Shown here piece by piece: positions 1-7,132 of a DNA stretch of 20,147 bases (position 1 is its first letter; the number at the start of each line of letters is the position of its first letter). Source of the DNA: CAZYCC01 sp964645985 (GTDB lineage Bacteria; Bacillota; Clostridia; Oscillospirales; CAG-272). The notes under the pieces were generated by a model, which saw only the letters and a program-made list of their open reading frames with translations, ran no database searches and had not been told where the DNA came from. The stretch lies in the NCBI GenBank assembly GCA_964645985.1, contig CAZYCC010000025.1, forward strand, positions 1 to 20,147, given 5' to 3'. The position numbers and the translations under genes are program-made.

Positions 1-45
1 AAAAAAGCGGCAAAGGCGGCGGCAATATCGTATAAAACCAAATAA
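1..45 (+). CDS. Possible C-terminal end of a Lys/Ala-rich protein, cut by the window edge
   Basis: The first 14 codons in frame 1 read KKAAKAAAISYKTK followed by TAA at 43-45. A Lys/Ala-rich tail of this sort occurs on ribosomal proteins and nucleoid proteins, but 14 residues cannot identify a family, and an open frame this short could be chance. It would be convergent with galE, which ends at 249 on the other strand. Confidence 0.25.
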   Translation, partial: KKAAKAAAISYKTK

Positions 46-248
46 AGGGTGCGGAGCCTCCAATTTTGCGTTGATTTCATAGATGCCCCCCCCCCCCCGG
101 GTTGCCGTCCTGCCAAGCTGTCGCATGATGATGATTTTCCTCCTATTTGTTTACAAACTGCATACCTCGCCCCCGCGCAAAAAACGCGGGGGAGAATAAA
201 TTGTCCTCTACAATGCCTAACGGCGGGGGAACCTTCAGGGCGCCGCCC
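46..248. other. Intergenic region with a C13 tract and a GC hairpin
   Basis: No gene is supported here. The stretch holds a run of 13 C (86-98). It also holds a perfect 8-bp GC hairpin (CCCCCGCG at 170-177, CGCGGGGG at 185-192, 7-nt A-rich loop), and a short 5-bp dyad (237-249) that overlaps the galE stop. Read on the minus strand after galE, the T run of the large hairpin sits in the loop rather than after the stem, so it is not a canonical intrinsic terminator, though it may still mark the 3' end of the galE transcript. Confidence 0.5.
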
Positions 249-1271
249 TTACTCGCGCGACTTTCGCTCCCAGTTCCAAGCGTCGCGGCACATATCGGCG
301 AGAGTGCGCTCGGTGCGCCAGTGCAGGAGGCGCGCCGCCTTCCCGGCATCGGCATAGGAGGTCGCGATGTCGCCCGGGCGGCGCGGGGTAACCTCATAGG
401 GGATGGGGACGCCGTTTACCTCCTCGAAAGTGTGCACAAGTTCGAGGACGCTGTGCCCGCGACCGCTGCCGAGGTTTATCGCCTCGCAGCCGGTATGCTC
501 GCTCGCATAGTCGGCGGCGGCGAGATGCCCTTTGGCAAGGTCGACGACGTGGATATAATCGCGCACGCCGGTGCCGTCGGGGGTAGGGTAATCGTCGCCG
601 AAGACCGACAAGTGATCGCGGATACCGGCGGCAACCTGTGTAACATAGGGCATCAGGTTATTGGGCGTGCCGGAAGGGCGCTCGCCAAGTAGACCGCTCT
701 CGTGCGCGCCAATCGGATTGAAATAGCGCAGAAGCACCACCGAGAGCGTGGGGTCCGCCGCCGCCGCGTCGGCGAGGATCTGCTCTATCATATATTTTGT
801 GCGCCCGTAGGGGTTGGTACAGCCGCCGGTCGGCATATCCTCGGTAAATGGCGGGGTGTTGGTCTCGCCGTAGACCGTGGCGGAGCTGCTGAAAATCACG
901 CGGCGGCAGTCATGCGCCCGCATTACCTCAAGCACGGTGAGGATGGTGTCGAGATTGACGCGGTAGTAGCGCAGCGGAATTTTGACCGACTCGCCGACCG
1001 CCTTCAGTCCGGCGAAATGCACTACTGTATCGATTTTGTTCTCGGAGAAAACGCGCTCGACGGTCGCGCGGTCGGCGGCGTCGCCTTTATAAAAGCGCGG
1101 GCGGCGGGTGGTGATTCTCGTGATGCGGTCCGGCACATCCTCACGCGCGTTGGAAAGATCGTCGAGTAGGACGACATCCCAGCCGGCGCGCAGAAACTCC
1201 ACCGCCGTGTGCGAGCCGATAAACCCGGCTCCCCCGGTCAAAAGCACAGTGTGCGCGCTACTATCGGACAT
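249..1271 (-). CDS. galE: UDP-glucose 4-epimerase
   Basis: Interconverts UDP-glucose and UDP-galactose (and often the N-acetyl forms) in the cytoplasm, supplying precursors for surface polysaccharide. The 340-residue product has the extended-SDR pattern: NAD-binding TGGAGFIGS near residues 12-20, the SSSATVYG serine motif, and the catalytic Tyr-Lys pair in NPYGRTKY, with the family's usual length. A longer frame opens at 1361, but the ATG at 1271 is preferred: the product then begins a few residues before the Rossmann strand and no longer overlaps the upstream LCP gene. There is no Shine-Dalgarno sequence before this ATG; the leader is pyrimidine-rich (TCTCTCTTTTTCTT). It is the last gene of the minus-strand cps unit, 58 bp after the LCP gene. 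Family assignment is very secure; substrate range (Glc/Gal versus GlcNAc/GalNAc) cannot be read here. Confidence 0.95.
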   Translation of the reverse strand: MSDSSAHTVLLTGGAGFIGSHTAVEFLRAGWDVVLLDDLSNAREDVPDRITRITTRRPRFYKGDAADRATVERVFSENKIDTVVHFAGLKAVGESVKIPLRYYRVNLDTILTVLEVMRAHDCRRVIFSSSATVYGETNTPPFTEDMPTGGCTNPYGRTKYMIEQILADAAAADPTLSVVLLRYFNPIGAHESGLLGERPSGTPNNLMPYVTQVAAGIRDHLSVFGDDYPTPDGTGVRDYIHVVDLAKGHLAAADYASEHTGCEAINLGSGRGHSVLELVHTFEEVNGVPIPYEVTPRRPGDIATSYADAGKAARLLHWRTERTLADMCRDAWNWERKSRE

Positions 1272-1329
1272 AAGAAAAAGAGAGACAGATTTGTGGAGGG
1301 AATGAAGGAAAAGCAAAGACGCGCGAAGC

Positions 1330-2400
1330 TTATTCGCTCTCGCCGGATTCGCTGCTATCAAGGCGATAGAAAAGAGAGATGAGCTGTGCTTGCAGCGCGT
1401 CCTCGTCGGGGTAGAACTCCATAAATCGCTCCCCCTTGCGCGATTCGCCCTCGATCGGCTCGATACCGCCGAGCGTGTAGCTCTGCAGGCGCGAGACGAG
1501 GCTCTGCAGCTGCCCTGCGTCGCAGTCGGAGACGAGATAACCTGATAGATCCGAGAGCATTTGCGTGGGGAAGTCCTTATCGGTGTCGATTTTTTCCTCT
1601 ATGCGCGCGTAGAGCGCCTGCATATACTGCCGCTGCCGCTCCATGCGGTGGGCGTTGCTGCTGTCCTCTAAGCCCGCGCGGGCGCGCACATAGCGCAGCG
1701 CCATCTCCCCGCGCAAGGTGACCTCCTCCCCCGCGGAAAAATCCTCCCCGAAGTTGTCAAGCGAGGTCAGCGTAACGCCGCCGACCGCGTCGTTGAGGAT
1801 CGGCAGGGCGTCCATCGTGAGCGAGAGGAAGTGATCAATGGGCGTGTCGAGGAGGAACCCCTCAACCGCGTCGCGCGTGACCTCGCAGCTATCCGAGCCC
1901 CCGCTCCCTACCGTGTGCGAGAGGGCGAGCTGCCCGTAAACCGTGCCGATCTGCCGCCCGTCCATCCCTAAGGTCGGGATGTCGGTCATCGCGTCGCGGT
2001 TAATTTGCAGCGCGCGGCAGGATTTGGTCGAAGGATCGAAAACGAGCAGCAGCAGGAAATCGGCGCGTCCGTCGTTGACATAGTCCTGTGCCTCAAGGAA
2101 GGTCTCCTCGGTCTGGTCGATGCCGATGACAAGGAGCGTCTCGAGGTCATCGCGCAGCGTATACCACTGCCCGTCATAGCGCACGCGCACGCGCGTGTCG
2201 TCCTCGTCCTCGCCGGGGGTGGGAGTGCCGCTCGAGGTGGGCGGCTCTGAGGAAGCGGCGGGGTCGCCGGGGTAGGCAGCGCGGCGGCTATCCCAAAAAT
2301 GCACGGCGAGAAGGATTCCCGCGAGAAGCAGCAGTATAAGCAGGACGAGAGTCACCGTGCGCGCCCTCCCGCTCCCCTGCCGCTCGCGATGCTGTCCCAT
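1330..2400 (-). CDS. LytR-CpsA-Psr (LCP) family cell-wall glycopolymer ligase
   Basis: LCP proteins sit in the membrane with an outward-facing domain that transfers lipid-linked glycopolymers (teichoic acid, capsule) to peptidoglycan. The 356-residue product has a short basic cytoplasmic N-terminus, one membrane segment at about residues 14-35, a Pro/Ser/Thr/Glu-rich stalk to about 70, then the LCP core. Core motifs are LLVIGIDQTE, the strand LLLLVFDP followed by QINRDAMTDI with the lipid-phosphate-binding Arg/Asp, and YVRAR...AHRMERQRQY. The ATG at 2400 is preferred to an upstream frame at 2451 because it has GGTGA five bases ahead and starts just before the membrane segment. It lies between the sortase substrate gene and galE, which fits attachment of the polymer made by this locus. 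The 310-bp gap upstream leaves room for a promoter of its own, but none is clear. Confidence 0.92.
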   Translation of the reverse strand: MGQHRERQGSGRARTVTLVLLILLLLAGILLAVHFWDSRRAAYPGDPAASSEPPTSSGTPTPGEDEDDTRVRVRYDGQWYTLRDDLETLLVIGIDQTEETFLEAQDYVNDGRADFLLLLVFDPSTKSCRALQINRDAMTDIPTLGMDGRQIGTVYGQLALSHTVGSGGSDSCEVTRDAVEGFLLDTPIDHFLSLTMDALPILNDAVGGVTLTSLDNFGEDFSAGEEVTLRGEMALRYVRARAGLEDSSNAHRMERQRQYMQALYARIEEKIDTDKDFPTQMLSDLSGYLVSDCDAGQLQSLVSRLQSYTLGGIEPIEGESRKGERFMEFYPDEDALQAQLISLFYRLDSSESGESE

Positions 2401-2710
2401 AAAAGTCACCGTTGAAAAAAGTTTGCAGCAAAGGCACGCTCCGCTAAGCAAATTTCACGGGGTGAGAGCGCTCGGTGAGGCCGCGCGATGCGATCGTCCG
2501 AGGAAGCCGGCAGGCGAAACCGCTCGGTGAAGCCGACTGGCAAAAAGCAGGCAAAATCCCTAATGCCAACAGGATACAAGCGGACGCGGGGAGGAATCGG
2601 GCGAAATTGTCGGCAAAAACGTGACGCCCAAGGGCTTTCCGGGGCGCTCGATTTGCTCTATGCACGACCAATCGCGGGGAGAAGCGGGCGCTCTCGCGTC
2701 TTTCGACGCG
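2401..2710. other. 310-bp gap between sortase substrate and LCP genes
   Basis: No convincing gene. A minus-strand frame at 2444-2671 has a hydrophobic middle but begins with TTG and no Shine-Dalgarno sequence, so it is not called. Directly after the substrate stop lies a perfect 6-bp hairpin with a GAAA tetraloop on the minus strand (CGCGTC/GACGCG, 2695-2710). It has no T tail, so it may stabilise the mRNA end rather than terminate. A 15-base sequence CGCTCGGTGARGCCG occurs twice (2469-2483 and 2521-2535). Confidence 0.5.
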
Positions 2711-3388
2711 TTAATCCTCTTCCTTGCGGCGGGTCTTGATGAGGAGAGCGAGCGCCGCCGTCGCGAGGAGAACCCCGCCGGTGAGAAGAGCGGAGGCAGT
2801 AGATGAGAGCGTGTCGCTCGTCTGCGGGGAGGCGGTCTGCCCGCGGTTGATGACGACCGCGAACGGGGAGAACTCGGTGACCGTGAAGGTCATCGTCTCG
2901 TGATCCTCGCGGCATTTGTCGACGATCACCCAGCCGTTTGAAGTGTAGTGCAGAAGGCAGACAAACGGCTCGAAACGGCGCGAGTGGATGGTCACCGTGG
3001 CGGTGCCCCAGTCGTCAACCGTCGCGCGTAGGTCGAAGAGCTCACTCACGGCGAGGTCGTCCATATTGACAACGCCCGCGGCGCGCGCCATCGCCTCGAT
3101 ACCCGGCGCGAGATCGAGCACATGATCGGCATTACGGATGGAGTTCGCCGCGTTCTCCATCATAATCTGAAGCTCGGGCGGCAGGCTCGCGCGGTTGTGA
3201 TAGGAGGTGAGGATGAGTGCGCCGCCCTCGATCGGCGGGTCAAAGGTCACCCCGTCTATTCCCGGCTCCTCGAACTGTTCCGGGCTCTCGGTAAAGACGT
3301 CCGCCGCGACCGTGAGCGGCAGCAGCGACGCCGCGAGCAGCAGCGCGAGCAGCGCGGCGGCGATTCTTTTCGCAAGCAAGGTTTTCAT
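2711..3388 (-). CDS. Secreted, sortase-anchored surface protein (SPQTSD motif)
   Basis: The 225-residue product has a classical signal peptide (KTLLAKRI, hydrophobic core, cleavage near residue 29 after TVAA). An extracellular domain of about 155 residues of no recognised family follows. The C-terminus is a full sorting signal: SPQTSD at residues 187-192, a roughly 23-residue hydrophobic segment and the charged tail KTRRKEED. SPxT(G/S)-type signals are known for class B sortases of Clostridia. The sortase gene lies just upstream on the same strand, 63 bp away, which makes this its likely dedicated substrate. The domain ends in FTVTEFSPFAVVI, a motif common just before sorting signals in Oscillospirales surface proteins. 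AGAGG about nine bases ahead of the ATG supports the start. The role of the extracellular domain is unknown. Confidence 0.85.
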   Translation of the reverse strand: MKTLLAKRIAAALLALLLAASLLPLTVAADVFTESPEQFEEPGIDGVTFDPPIEGGALILTSYHNRASLPPELQIMMENAANSIRNADHVLDLAPGIEAMARAAGVVNMDDLAVSELFDLRATVDDWGTATVTIHSRRFEPFVCLLHYTSNGWVIVDKCREDHETMTFTVTEFSPFAVVINRGQTASPQTSDTLSSTASALLTGGVLLATAALALLIKTRRKEED

Positions 3389-3451
3389 AGATCAATCCTC
3401 TCAAAAAAAGGAATAGGTTACAGACAAAGAAGGCGATGAGAGCGGCGCGCC

Positions 3452-4306
3452 TCATGGAATCGAGTAGTCGAGGCGGGCGATGACGATATAGCGCTGTTTG
3501 TTGTTGCCCTGCAGGCAGGTGGAGAGAACGAGGAGGCGATCGTTTGCCGTGATGGAATTCAAAATATCCTCGCTTAGGTTCTTGGAAAAACCGCGGATGT
3601 CGCGCAGCTCCTGCAAAAACGCCTGCATATCGCTCTCGGAGGGGATGGTCGTATCGCCTGAGCTGCCGGAGGTGGCGGGAATAGTCGTGCGGAAGTTGTG
3701 GTACTTCCACAAAATGTGCGTCGTCGAGTAGGGTACGGCGGCGAAGACCGAATAGTGCAGCTCTTTGTCCGGCAAATAGACGATTACCTCGCGCAGCGCG
3801 GCGAAGCTGTCCGCATCGGCGTAATATTCCTGCAGGTGGCCGAACATCTCGCCGCTGCGCATATGGTGCCCGTAAATAACGGTCACCGGGTCGCTATAAT
3901 CGCCTGCGTTATAGCTCGCCTGAGAATAAAGACTTCCGGCGGTCGCGTATTTGCCGTCGATGTCGCGGCGAAGGTAGTAGTCGTCGTCGCCCGGCTTTCG
4001 CACGACCGGGTAGTCGATATTCGTTCCGGGGATCTGTAGCCAGCTGTAAATGTCGGGGCAGCGCGCCCAGAGAGAGTTGAAATCGACCGGGGAGACATAG
4101 GGCGGCGGGGGCGGCTCGGAGGAGACAGCGGAGGATACCGCCTCGGAGGATACCGCCTCGGACGGGAGCGCGGCGAATCCCTCGGAGGAACGATCCGGCC
4201 CGCCCTCGATAACGATGTCGCTCTTTTCGGGCAAAAGAAGCAGGAGGAGCAGAGCGCAGATGAGCAGACACGCGGTGAGCGGGATAATGTCTTGTCTACG
4301 CTTCAT
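3452..4306 (-). CDS. srtB: Class B sortase
   Basis: Membrane-anchored transpeptidase that cuts a sorting signal after Thr and joins the protein to the cell wall. The 284-residue product has an N-terminal membrane anchor (about 8-26), a low-complexity Ser/Glu/Ala linker ending in PPPPP (about 45-70), then the sortase barrel. The opening is class-B-like: VDFNSLWARCPDIYSWLQIP, then GTNIDYPVV. Catalytic residues are His147 in IYGHHM, Cys264 in LSTC and Arg272 in QRYIVIARL. The helical insertion before the Cys loop also fits class B. GGAAGG lies seven bases before the ATG. It sits between cpsB (43 bp upstream) and its presumed substrate. Such sortases usually handle one or a few proteins encoded beside them, which fits here. 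The gene symbol denotes the class, not proven orthology. Confidence 0.93.
   Translation of the reverse strand: MKRRQDIIPLTACLLICALLLLLLLPEKSDIVIEGGPDRSSEGFAALPSEAVSSEAVSSAVSSEPPPPPYVSPVDFNSLWARCPDIYSWLQIPGTNIDYPVVRKPGDDDYYLRRDIDGKYATAGSLYSQASYNAGDYSDPVTVIYGHHMRSGEMFGHLQEYYADADSFAALREVIVYLPDKELHYSVFAAVPYSTTHILWKYHNFRTTIPATSGSSGDTTIPSESDMQAFLQELRDIRGFSKNLSEDILNSITANDRLLVLSTCLQGNNKQRYIVIARLDYSIP
4131..4160. repeat. 15-bp perfect tandem duplication in the sortase linker
   Basis: GAGGATACCGCCTCG occurs twice in direct succession (4131-4145 and 4146-4160). On the minus strand the unit adds five residues (SEAVS-type) to the flexible linker of the sortase. Gain or loss of a unit keeps the reading frame, so it would change only linker length. 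Confidence 0.9.
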
Positions 4307-4349
4307 GAAAATCCTTCCGGGAAGGGGGGGTGAGGAGTTCGAAGTACGG

Positions 4350-5057
4350 TCAGTTCGTGCCGTTCCACAGAGCGGCGGCGCGCGCGCCTATCGCGGCGAG
4401 ATCATCCGCCTTGCACTTTTCGGTGAGCAAGGCTTGCAGCTCGCCCATGCGAGGGGGGCGGCGGCGCAGATCGTGGCAGTCGCTGCCGAGGAACGCGATT
4501 TCTCCGCGCGAGAGGGCGCGCAGGGCGCGGTGGCGCTCAAGCGGGGAGGAAAGGAAACTCTCGGCGTTCACCTGAAAGAGTACGCCTCCGGCGAGCAAAT
4601 CTTCCCACATCCCGCGAGAGGCAAGCCCCCGGTACCGCTCGACATGGGCGAGCGAGACGGTCAGAGCGCGGCTTCGCCCAATCTCGAGAACCTCGCGCAG
4701 CGTGCTTCCCTCCCACGGGGAAAAGGGCATCTCGAGGAGGAGCAGATTTGTTCCCGCAAGGCAGAGGTTCGGCAGGCAGTCAAGGTGAGAAATGCCGGAG
4801 TAGTAATGCACTTCCGCGCCGAGCTTCATCTCGGGGAAGCGCTCTCCCGGCGGCAAGGCAGCGAGAAGAGAGCGGTAGGCGCGCTCACGCGCCGGGAAGA
4901 AGACGCGCGGGGGCGTCTCGTCGGCGTAAAAATGTGGCGTGAGCGCGACGCGGGTGACACCGTCCTCGCGCAAGCGCCGCAGGAGCGCGATGCTGTCGCG
5001 CGGCGTGCGCGCACCATCGTCCACCCCCGGGAGAATATGCGTGTGGAAGTCTATCAT
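4350..5057 (-). CDS. cpsB: CpsB/YwqE-type PHP-family protein-tyrosine phosphatase
   Basis: Manganese-dependent phosphatase that removes phosphate from the tyrosine cluster of the partner kinase CpsD and so resets polymer synthesis. The 235-residue product starts with the PHP signature MIDFHTHILPGVDDGA (His5, His7), followed by TPHFY, a mid-protein Glu/His region, HVERYRGL and the C-terminal metal motif SDCHDLRRRPP. Length and motif order match the CpsB/CapC/YwqE group. AGGGAG lies just before the ATG. The gene follows cpsD by 51 bp and precedes the sortase by 43 bp on the same strand. The adjacency to a BY-kinase with a Tyr-rich tail supports the phosphatase role over other PHP hydrolases. 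Confidence 0.92.
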   Translation of the reverse strand: MIDFHTHILPGVDDGARTPRDSIALLRRLREDGVTRVALTPHFYADETPPRVFFPARERAYRSLLAALPPGERFPEMKLGAEVHYYSGISHLDCLPNLCLAGTNLLLLEMPFSPWEGSTLREVLEIGRSRALTVSLAHVERYRGLASRGMWEDLLAGGVLFQVNAESFLSSPLERHRALRALSRGEIAFLGSDCHDLRRRPPRMGELQALLTEKCKADDLAAIGARAAALWNGTN

Positions 5058-5108
5058 AGCTCCCTGTGCAGGCGCGGCGCGAGAGGACGAGAGCCCGGGC
5101 GGTACGCC

Positions 5109-5936
5109 TTATTCCAGCATCTGCGCTCGCGGGGGATCCGGGGGCTGCGCGGGAGGGGCGGCGTCCGGCGGGGAGGCGGGGCGGGCATAGGTCTTGTAGC
5201 CGTAGCCCTTGTAGCGATAGCGGCCGCGGTACTTGGAATAACGCTTCTTGTCTTCCTTGACTCCGGTGAGCAGGAACCCCAACACCTTCGCGCTCGCCAT
5301 CTTGAGGGCGCACACGCAGGCGCGCAGCTCAGCGCGGTCGGTGTAGCCCTCGCGCACGACGACGATATAGCCGTCGACTTGCGCGCTGAGCACCAGCGCG
5401 TCCGATACGACATTGACCGGCGGCAGGTCAAGGATGATAAAGTCGCTGCTCGCCGAGAGGATTGAGAGAACGTGGTGCATTCGCGGGGAGGCGAGCAGCT
5501 CGCTCGGGTTGGGCGGCAGCTCTCCCGCTGTGATTATTTTCCAGTTTTGGGCGTATCCCGACGGGCGGATGGCAACAGACGGGGAAATTTGCGTTGCGAG
5601 GAGATTGGATAGACCGATGTTCGAGCGAATTCCCAATTTCGCCGCGAGCGTCGGCAGGCGCATATCCGCCTCGATGAGCAGGACGCGTTTGCCCACCTCC
5701 GCGAGGGCGGAGGCAAGGTTGATCGAGGTCGTTGTCTTTCCCTCGCCGCGAATCGCGCTCGTTACGCCGATGACGCGGCAGGGGTGCGCGTCCTCTCCCG
5801 GCAGGGCAAAGAGAAGATTGGTGCGCAGGAGCTTGTACGCCTCCGCCGCTGTGAACGGCAGATTGCGCGGCAGCGTGCGCGCCTCGGCGGCGGGCGAGAG
5901 CTTCTGCTTCTTTTGGCTCGATTTGTCGTGCGCCAT
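5109..5936 (-). CDS. cpsD: CpsD/YwqD-type bacterial tyrosine kinase (BY-kinase)
   Basis: Cytoplasmic P-loop tyrosine autokinase that works with the membrane protein CpsC to control export and length of surface polysaccharide. The 275-residue product has the AYKLLRTN helix, Walker A SAIRGEGKTT (about 60-69), Walker A' LLIEADMR with Asp91, and Walker B FIILDLPP (about 166-173). The C-terminal cluster YSKYRGRYRYKGYGYKTY (233-250) has seven tyrosines in 18 residues. Unlike most CpsD proteins, the cluster is not the very end: a Pro-rich tail of about 25 residues follows. There is no Shine-Dalgarno sequence before the ATG; the leader is pyrimidine-rich (TTCCCCTTCCC). It lies 183 bp after cpsC and 51 bp before cpsB on the same strand. 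Confidence 0.95.
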   Translation of the reverse strand: MAHDKSSQKKQKLSPAAEARTLPRNLPFTAAEAYKLLRTNLLFALPGEDAHPCRVIGVTSAIRGEGKTTTSINLASALAEVGKRVLLIEADMRLPTLAAKLGIRSNIGLSNLLATQISPSVAIRPSGYAQNWKIITAGELPPNPSELLASPRMHHVLSILSASSDFIILDLPPVNVVSDALVLSAQVDGYIVVVREGYTDRAELRACVCALKMASAKVLGFLLTGVKEDKKRYSKYRGRYRYKGYGYKTYARPASPPDAAPPAQPPDPPRAQMLE

Positions 5937-6119
5937 GGGAAGGGGAACGTTAAAGGAGAAAAGGAGGACGCGGCGCGGATCGCGTCAGAAAAAACGAAGA
6001 GCAAACCGCGCGTTCTCACGAAAAAATGCGCGAGCGGACAATCGAGGAACACATAACCGCGCTTCGCAAAACCGACGGGAGGTTCCCCGAGCGCAGGGAT
6101 TGCCCGCGCGAATAGCGCC

Positions 6120-6965
6120 TTAGGTTTTCGATTGACTATCGCGGGGAGGAGGGGTGGGGCGCTTCTTCGGGGTGAGGTTGCCGGAAATCGGCTCGTGCGG
6201 GGCGTCGCTTCCGGGAGGCGGGCTGCGGTAGGAGCGGGAAGAGTCGTAATAGCTGCCGTAGCGGTCGTCGCGATCGCTGAGCAGATCCGGGATTTTGGCG
6301 AGAATGGGAATGTCGTACGCCTCGCGCAGATCACTCTCGTCGCGGATGACATTGTCGAAGATGTCGATGAGAACGATCACGACGATAGCGAGAACCGCTC
6401 CGATGAGCAGACCCCGCGCGGTGTAGAGCGTGACGTTCGGGGAAACTTTTGCGTTGGAGGCGACCGGCTCGTCGACGACCTTGACGGAGCTGCCTTCGAT
6501 CACCTCCGAAACGCGCTCAGGCAAAACTACCGAGATGGCGCTCGCGAGCTTCTGCGCGTCGTAGGGGTTGGGCGCGGTGACGGTGACACTGAAGATGGCG
6601 GTGTCGCTGACAGGCGCCGCGGCGATCATGTTCGAGAGCTGCCCATAGGAGTAGGATAGGCCTGTTTCTTCGATAACGCGGGTGAGCGTCGTGCGGTTGT
6701 TGAGGATGACAATGTAGGTGTCGATGAGCTCAGCGCCAAGCGAGAGCTGTCCGACGTTGATACTGCCCACCGTCACCGATGTGTTGACAAACATCATCAC
6801 GGTGGAGGAGTACAGCGGGGTGATAAAGTTGACGGCGTACGCGAAACCAAGCGCGCCCGCCACCACGGCACAGAGCAAAATAATCCACGCCCGGTGCCAC
6901 AAGGTTAAGAAAATGTGCTTGAGGTCAATGACGCCGGGCTCTTTTCTCTCGTTGTCGTTGTCCAT
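6120..6965 (-). CDS. cpsC: CpsC/Wzz-type chain-length regulator, BY-kinase adaptor
   Basis: Polytopic membrane protein of the polysaccharide co-polymerase family that activates CpsD and sets chain length. The product is 281 residues from the ATG at 6965. It has one membrane helix near 26-46 (AWIILLCAVVAGALGFAYAV) and an extracellular Wzz domain with the opening TPLYSSTVMMFV. A second helix near 183-205 (LLIGAVLAIVVIVLIDIF) is followed by DNVIRDESDLREAYDIPILAKIP, the typical post-helix segment. The cytoplasmic tail is unusually Tyr-, Ser- and Pro-rich (RYGSYYDSSRSYRSPPP). A frame opening at 7022 exists, but 6965 starts just before the cytosolic leader and follows GGGGAG by about 15 bases. It is the first gene after the promoter at 7013-7041. 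Confidence 0.92.
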   Translation of the reverse strand: MDNDNERKEPGVIDLKHIFLTLWHRAWIILLCAVVAGALGFAYAVNFITPLYSSTVMMFVNTSVTVGSINVGQLSLGAELIDTYIVILNNRTTLTRVIEETGLSYSYGQLSNMIAAAPVSDTAIFSVTVTAPNPYDAQKLASAISVVLPERVSEVIEGSSVKVVDEPVASNAKVSPNVTLYTARGLLIGAVLAIVVIVLIDIFDNVIRDESDLREAYDIPILAKIPDLLSDRDDRYGSYYDSSRSYRSPPPGSDAPHEPISGNLTPKKRPTPPPRDSQSKT

Positions 6966-7012
6966 AAAACGCAAAAGAAACTCCCCGCCCGATTGAAGAC
7001 CATATCGTGGGA

Positions 7013-7041
7013 AGTATAGCACAAGGAGAAGCCGCTGTCAA
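7013..7041 (-). promoter_or_regulatory. Strong sigma-A promoter of the cps operon
   Basis: On the minus strand the -35 box is TTGACA (complement of 7036-7041), a 17-bp spacer follows, and the -10 box is TATACT (complement of 7013-7018). Transcription would begin near 7006, giving a leader of about 40 nt before cpsC at 6965. Confidence 0.87.
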
Positions 7042-7102
7042 GGGAGCGAAAAGAAAAATGTGGAGGAGGAGCGAGTTGCTCTCTCATCGCCCTTCCGAAA
7101 GC

Positions 7103-7130
7103 AAAAGGAGGAGCGGGTGCTCCTCCTTTT
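7103..7130 (-). terminator. Intrinsic terminator after the M24 peptidase gene
   Basis: A perfect 12-bp stem (AAAAGGAGGAGC at 7103-7114, GCTCCTCCTTTT at 7119-7130, loop GGGT) starts two bases past the peptidase stop. On the minus strand the GC stem is followed by TTTTGCTTT. The symmetric A/T flanks could allow some function in both directions. It separates the aroQ/pepQ unit from the cps promoter. Confidence 0.85.
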
Positions 7131-7132
7131 TC

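Noticed and set aside
170..192. 8-bp GC hairpin after galE as an intrinsic terminator
   Set aside because: Its T run on the minus strand lies in the loop, not after the stem; kept only as a hairpin in the intergenic entry.
1272..1361. Upstream start of galE giving 30 extra residues
   Set aside because: The extra part overlaps the LCP gene end and precedes the NAD-binding strand, which normally opens the protein.
2444..2671. Minus-strand small ORF with a hydrophobic middle
   Set aside because: Begins with TTG, has no Shine-Dalgarno sequence and resembles no known small protein.
4215..5465. Long plus-strand open frame of 416 codons
   Set aside because: Lies antisense to cpsB and cpsD, is Arg/Gly/Ala-rich and reads as a GC-driven shadow.
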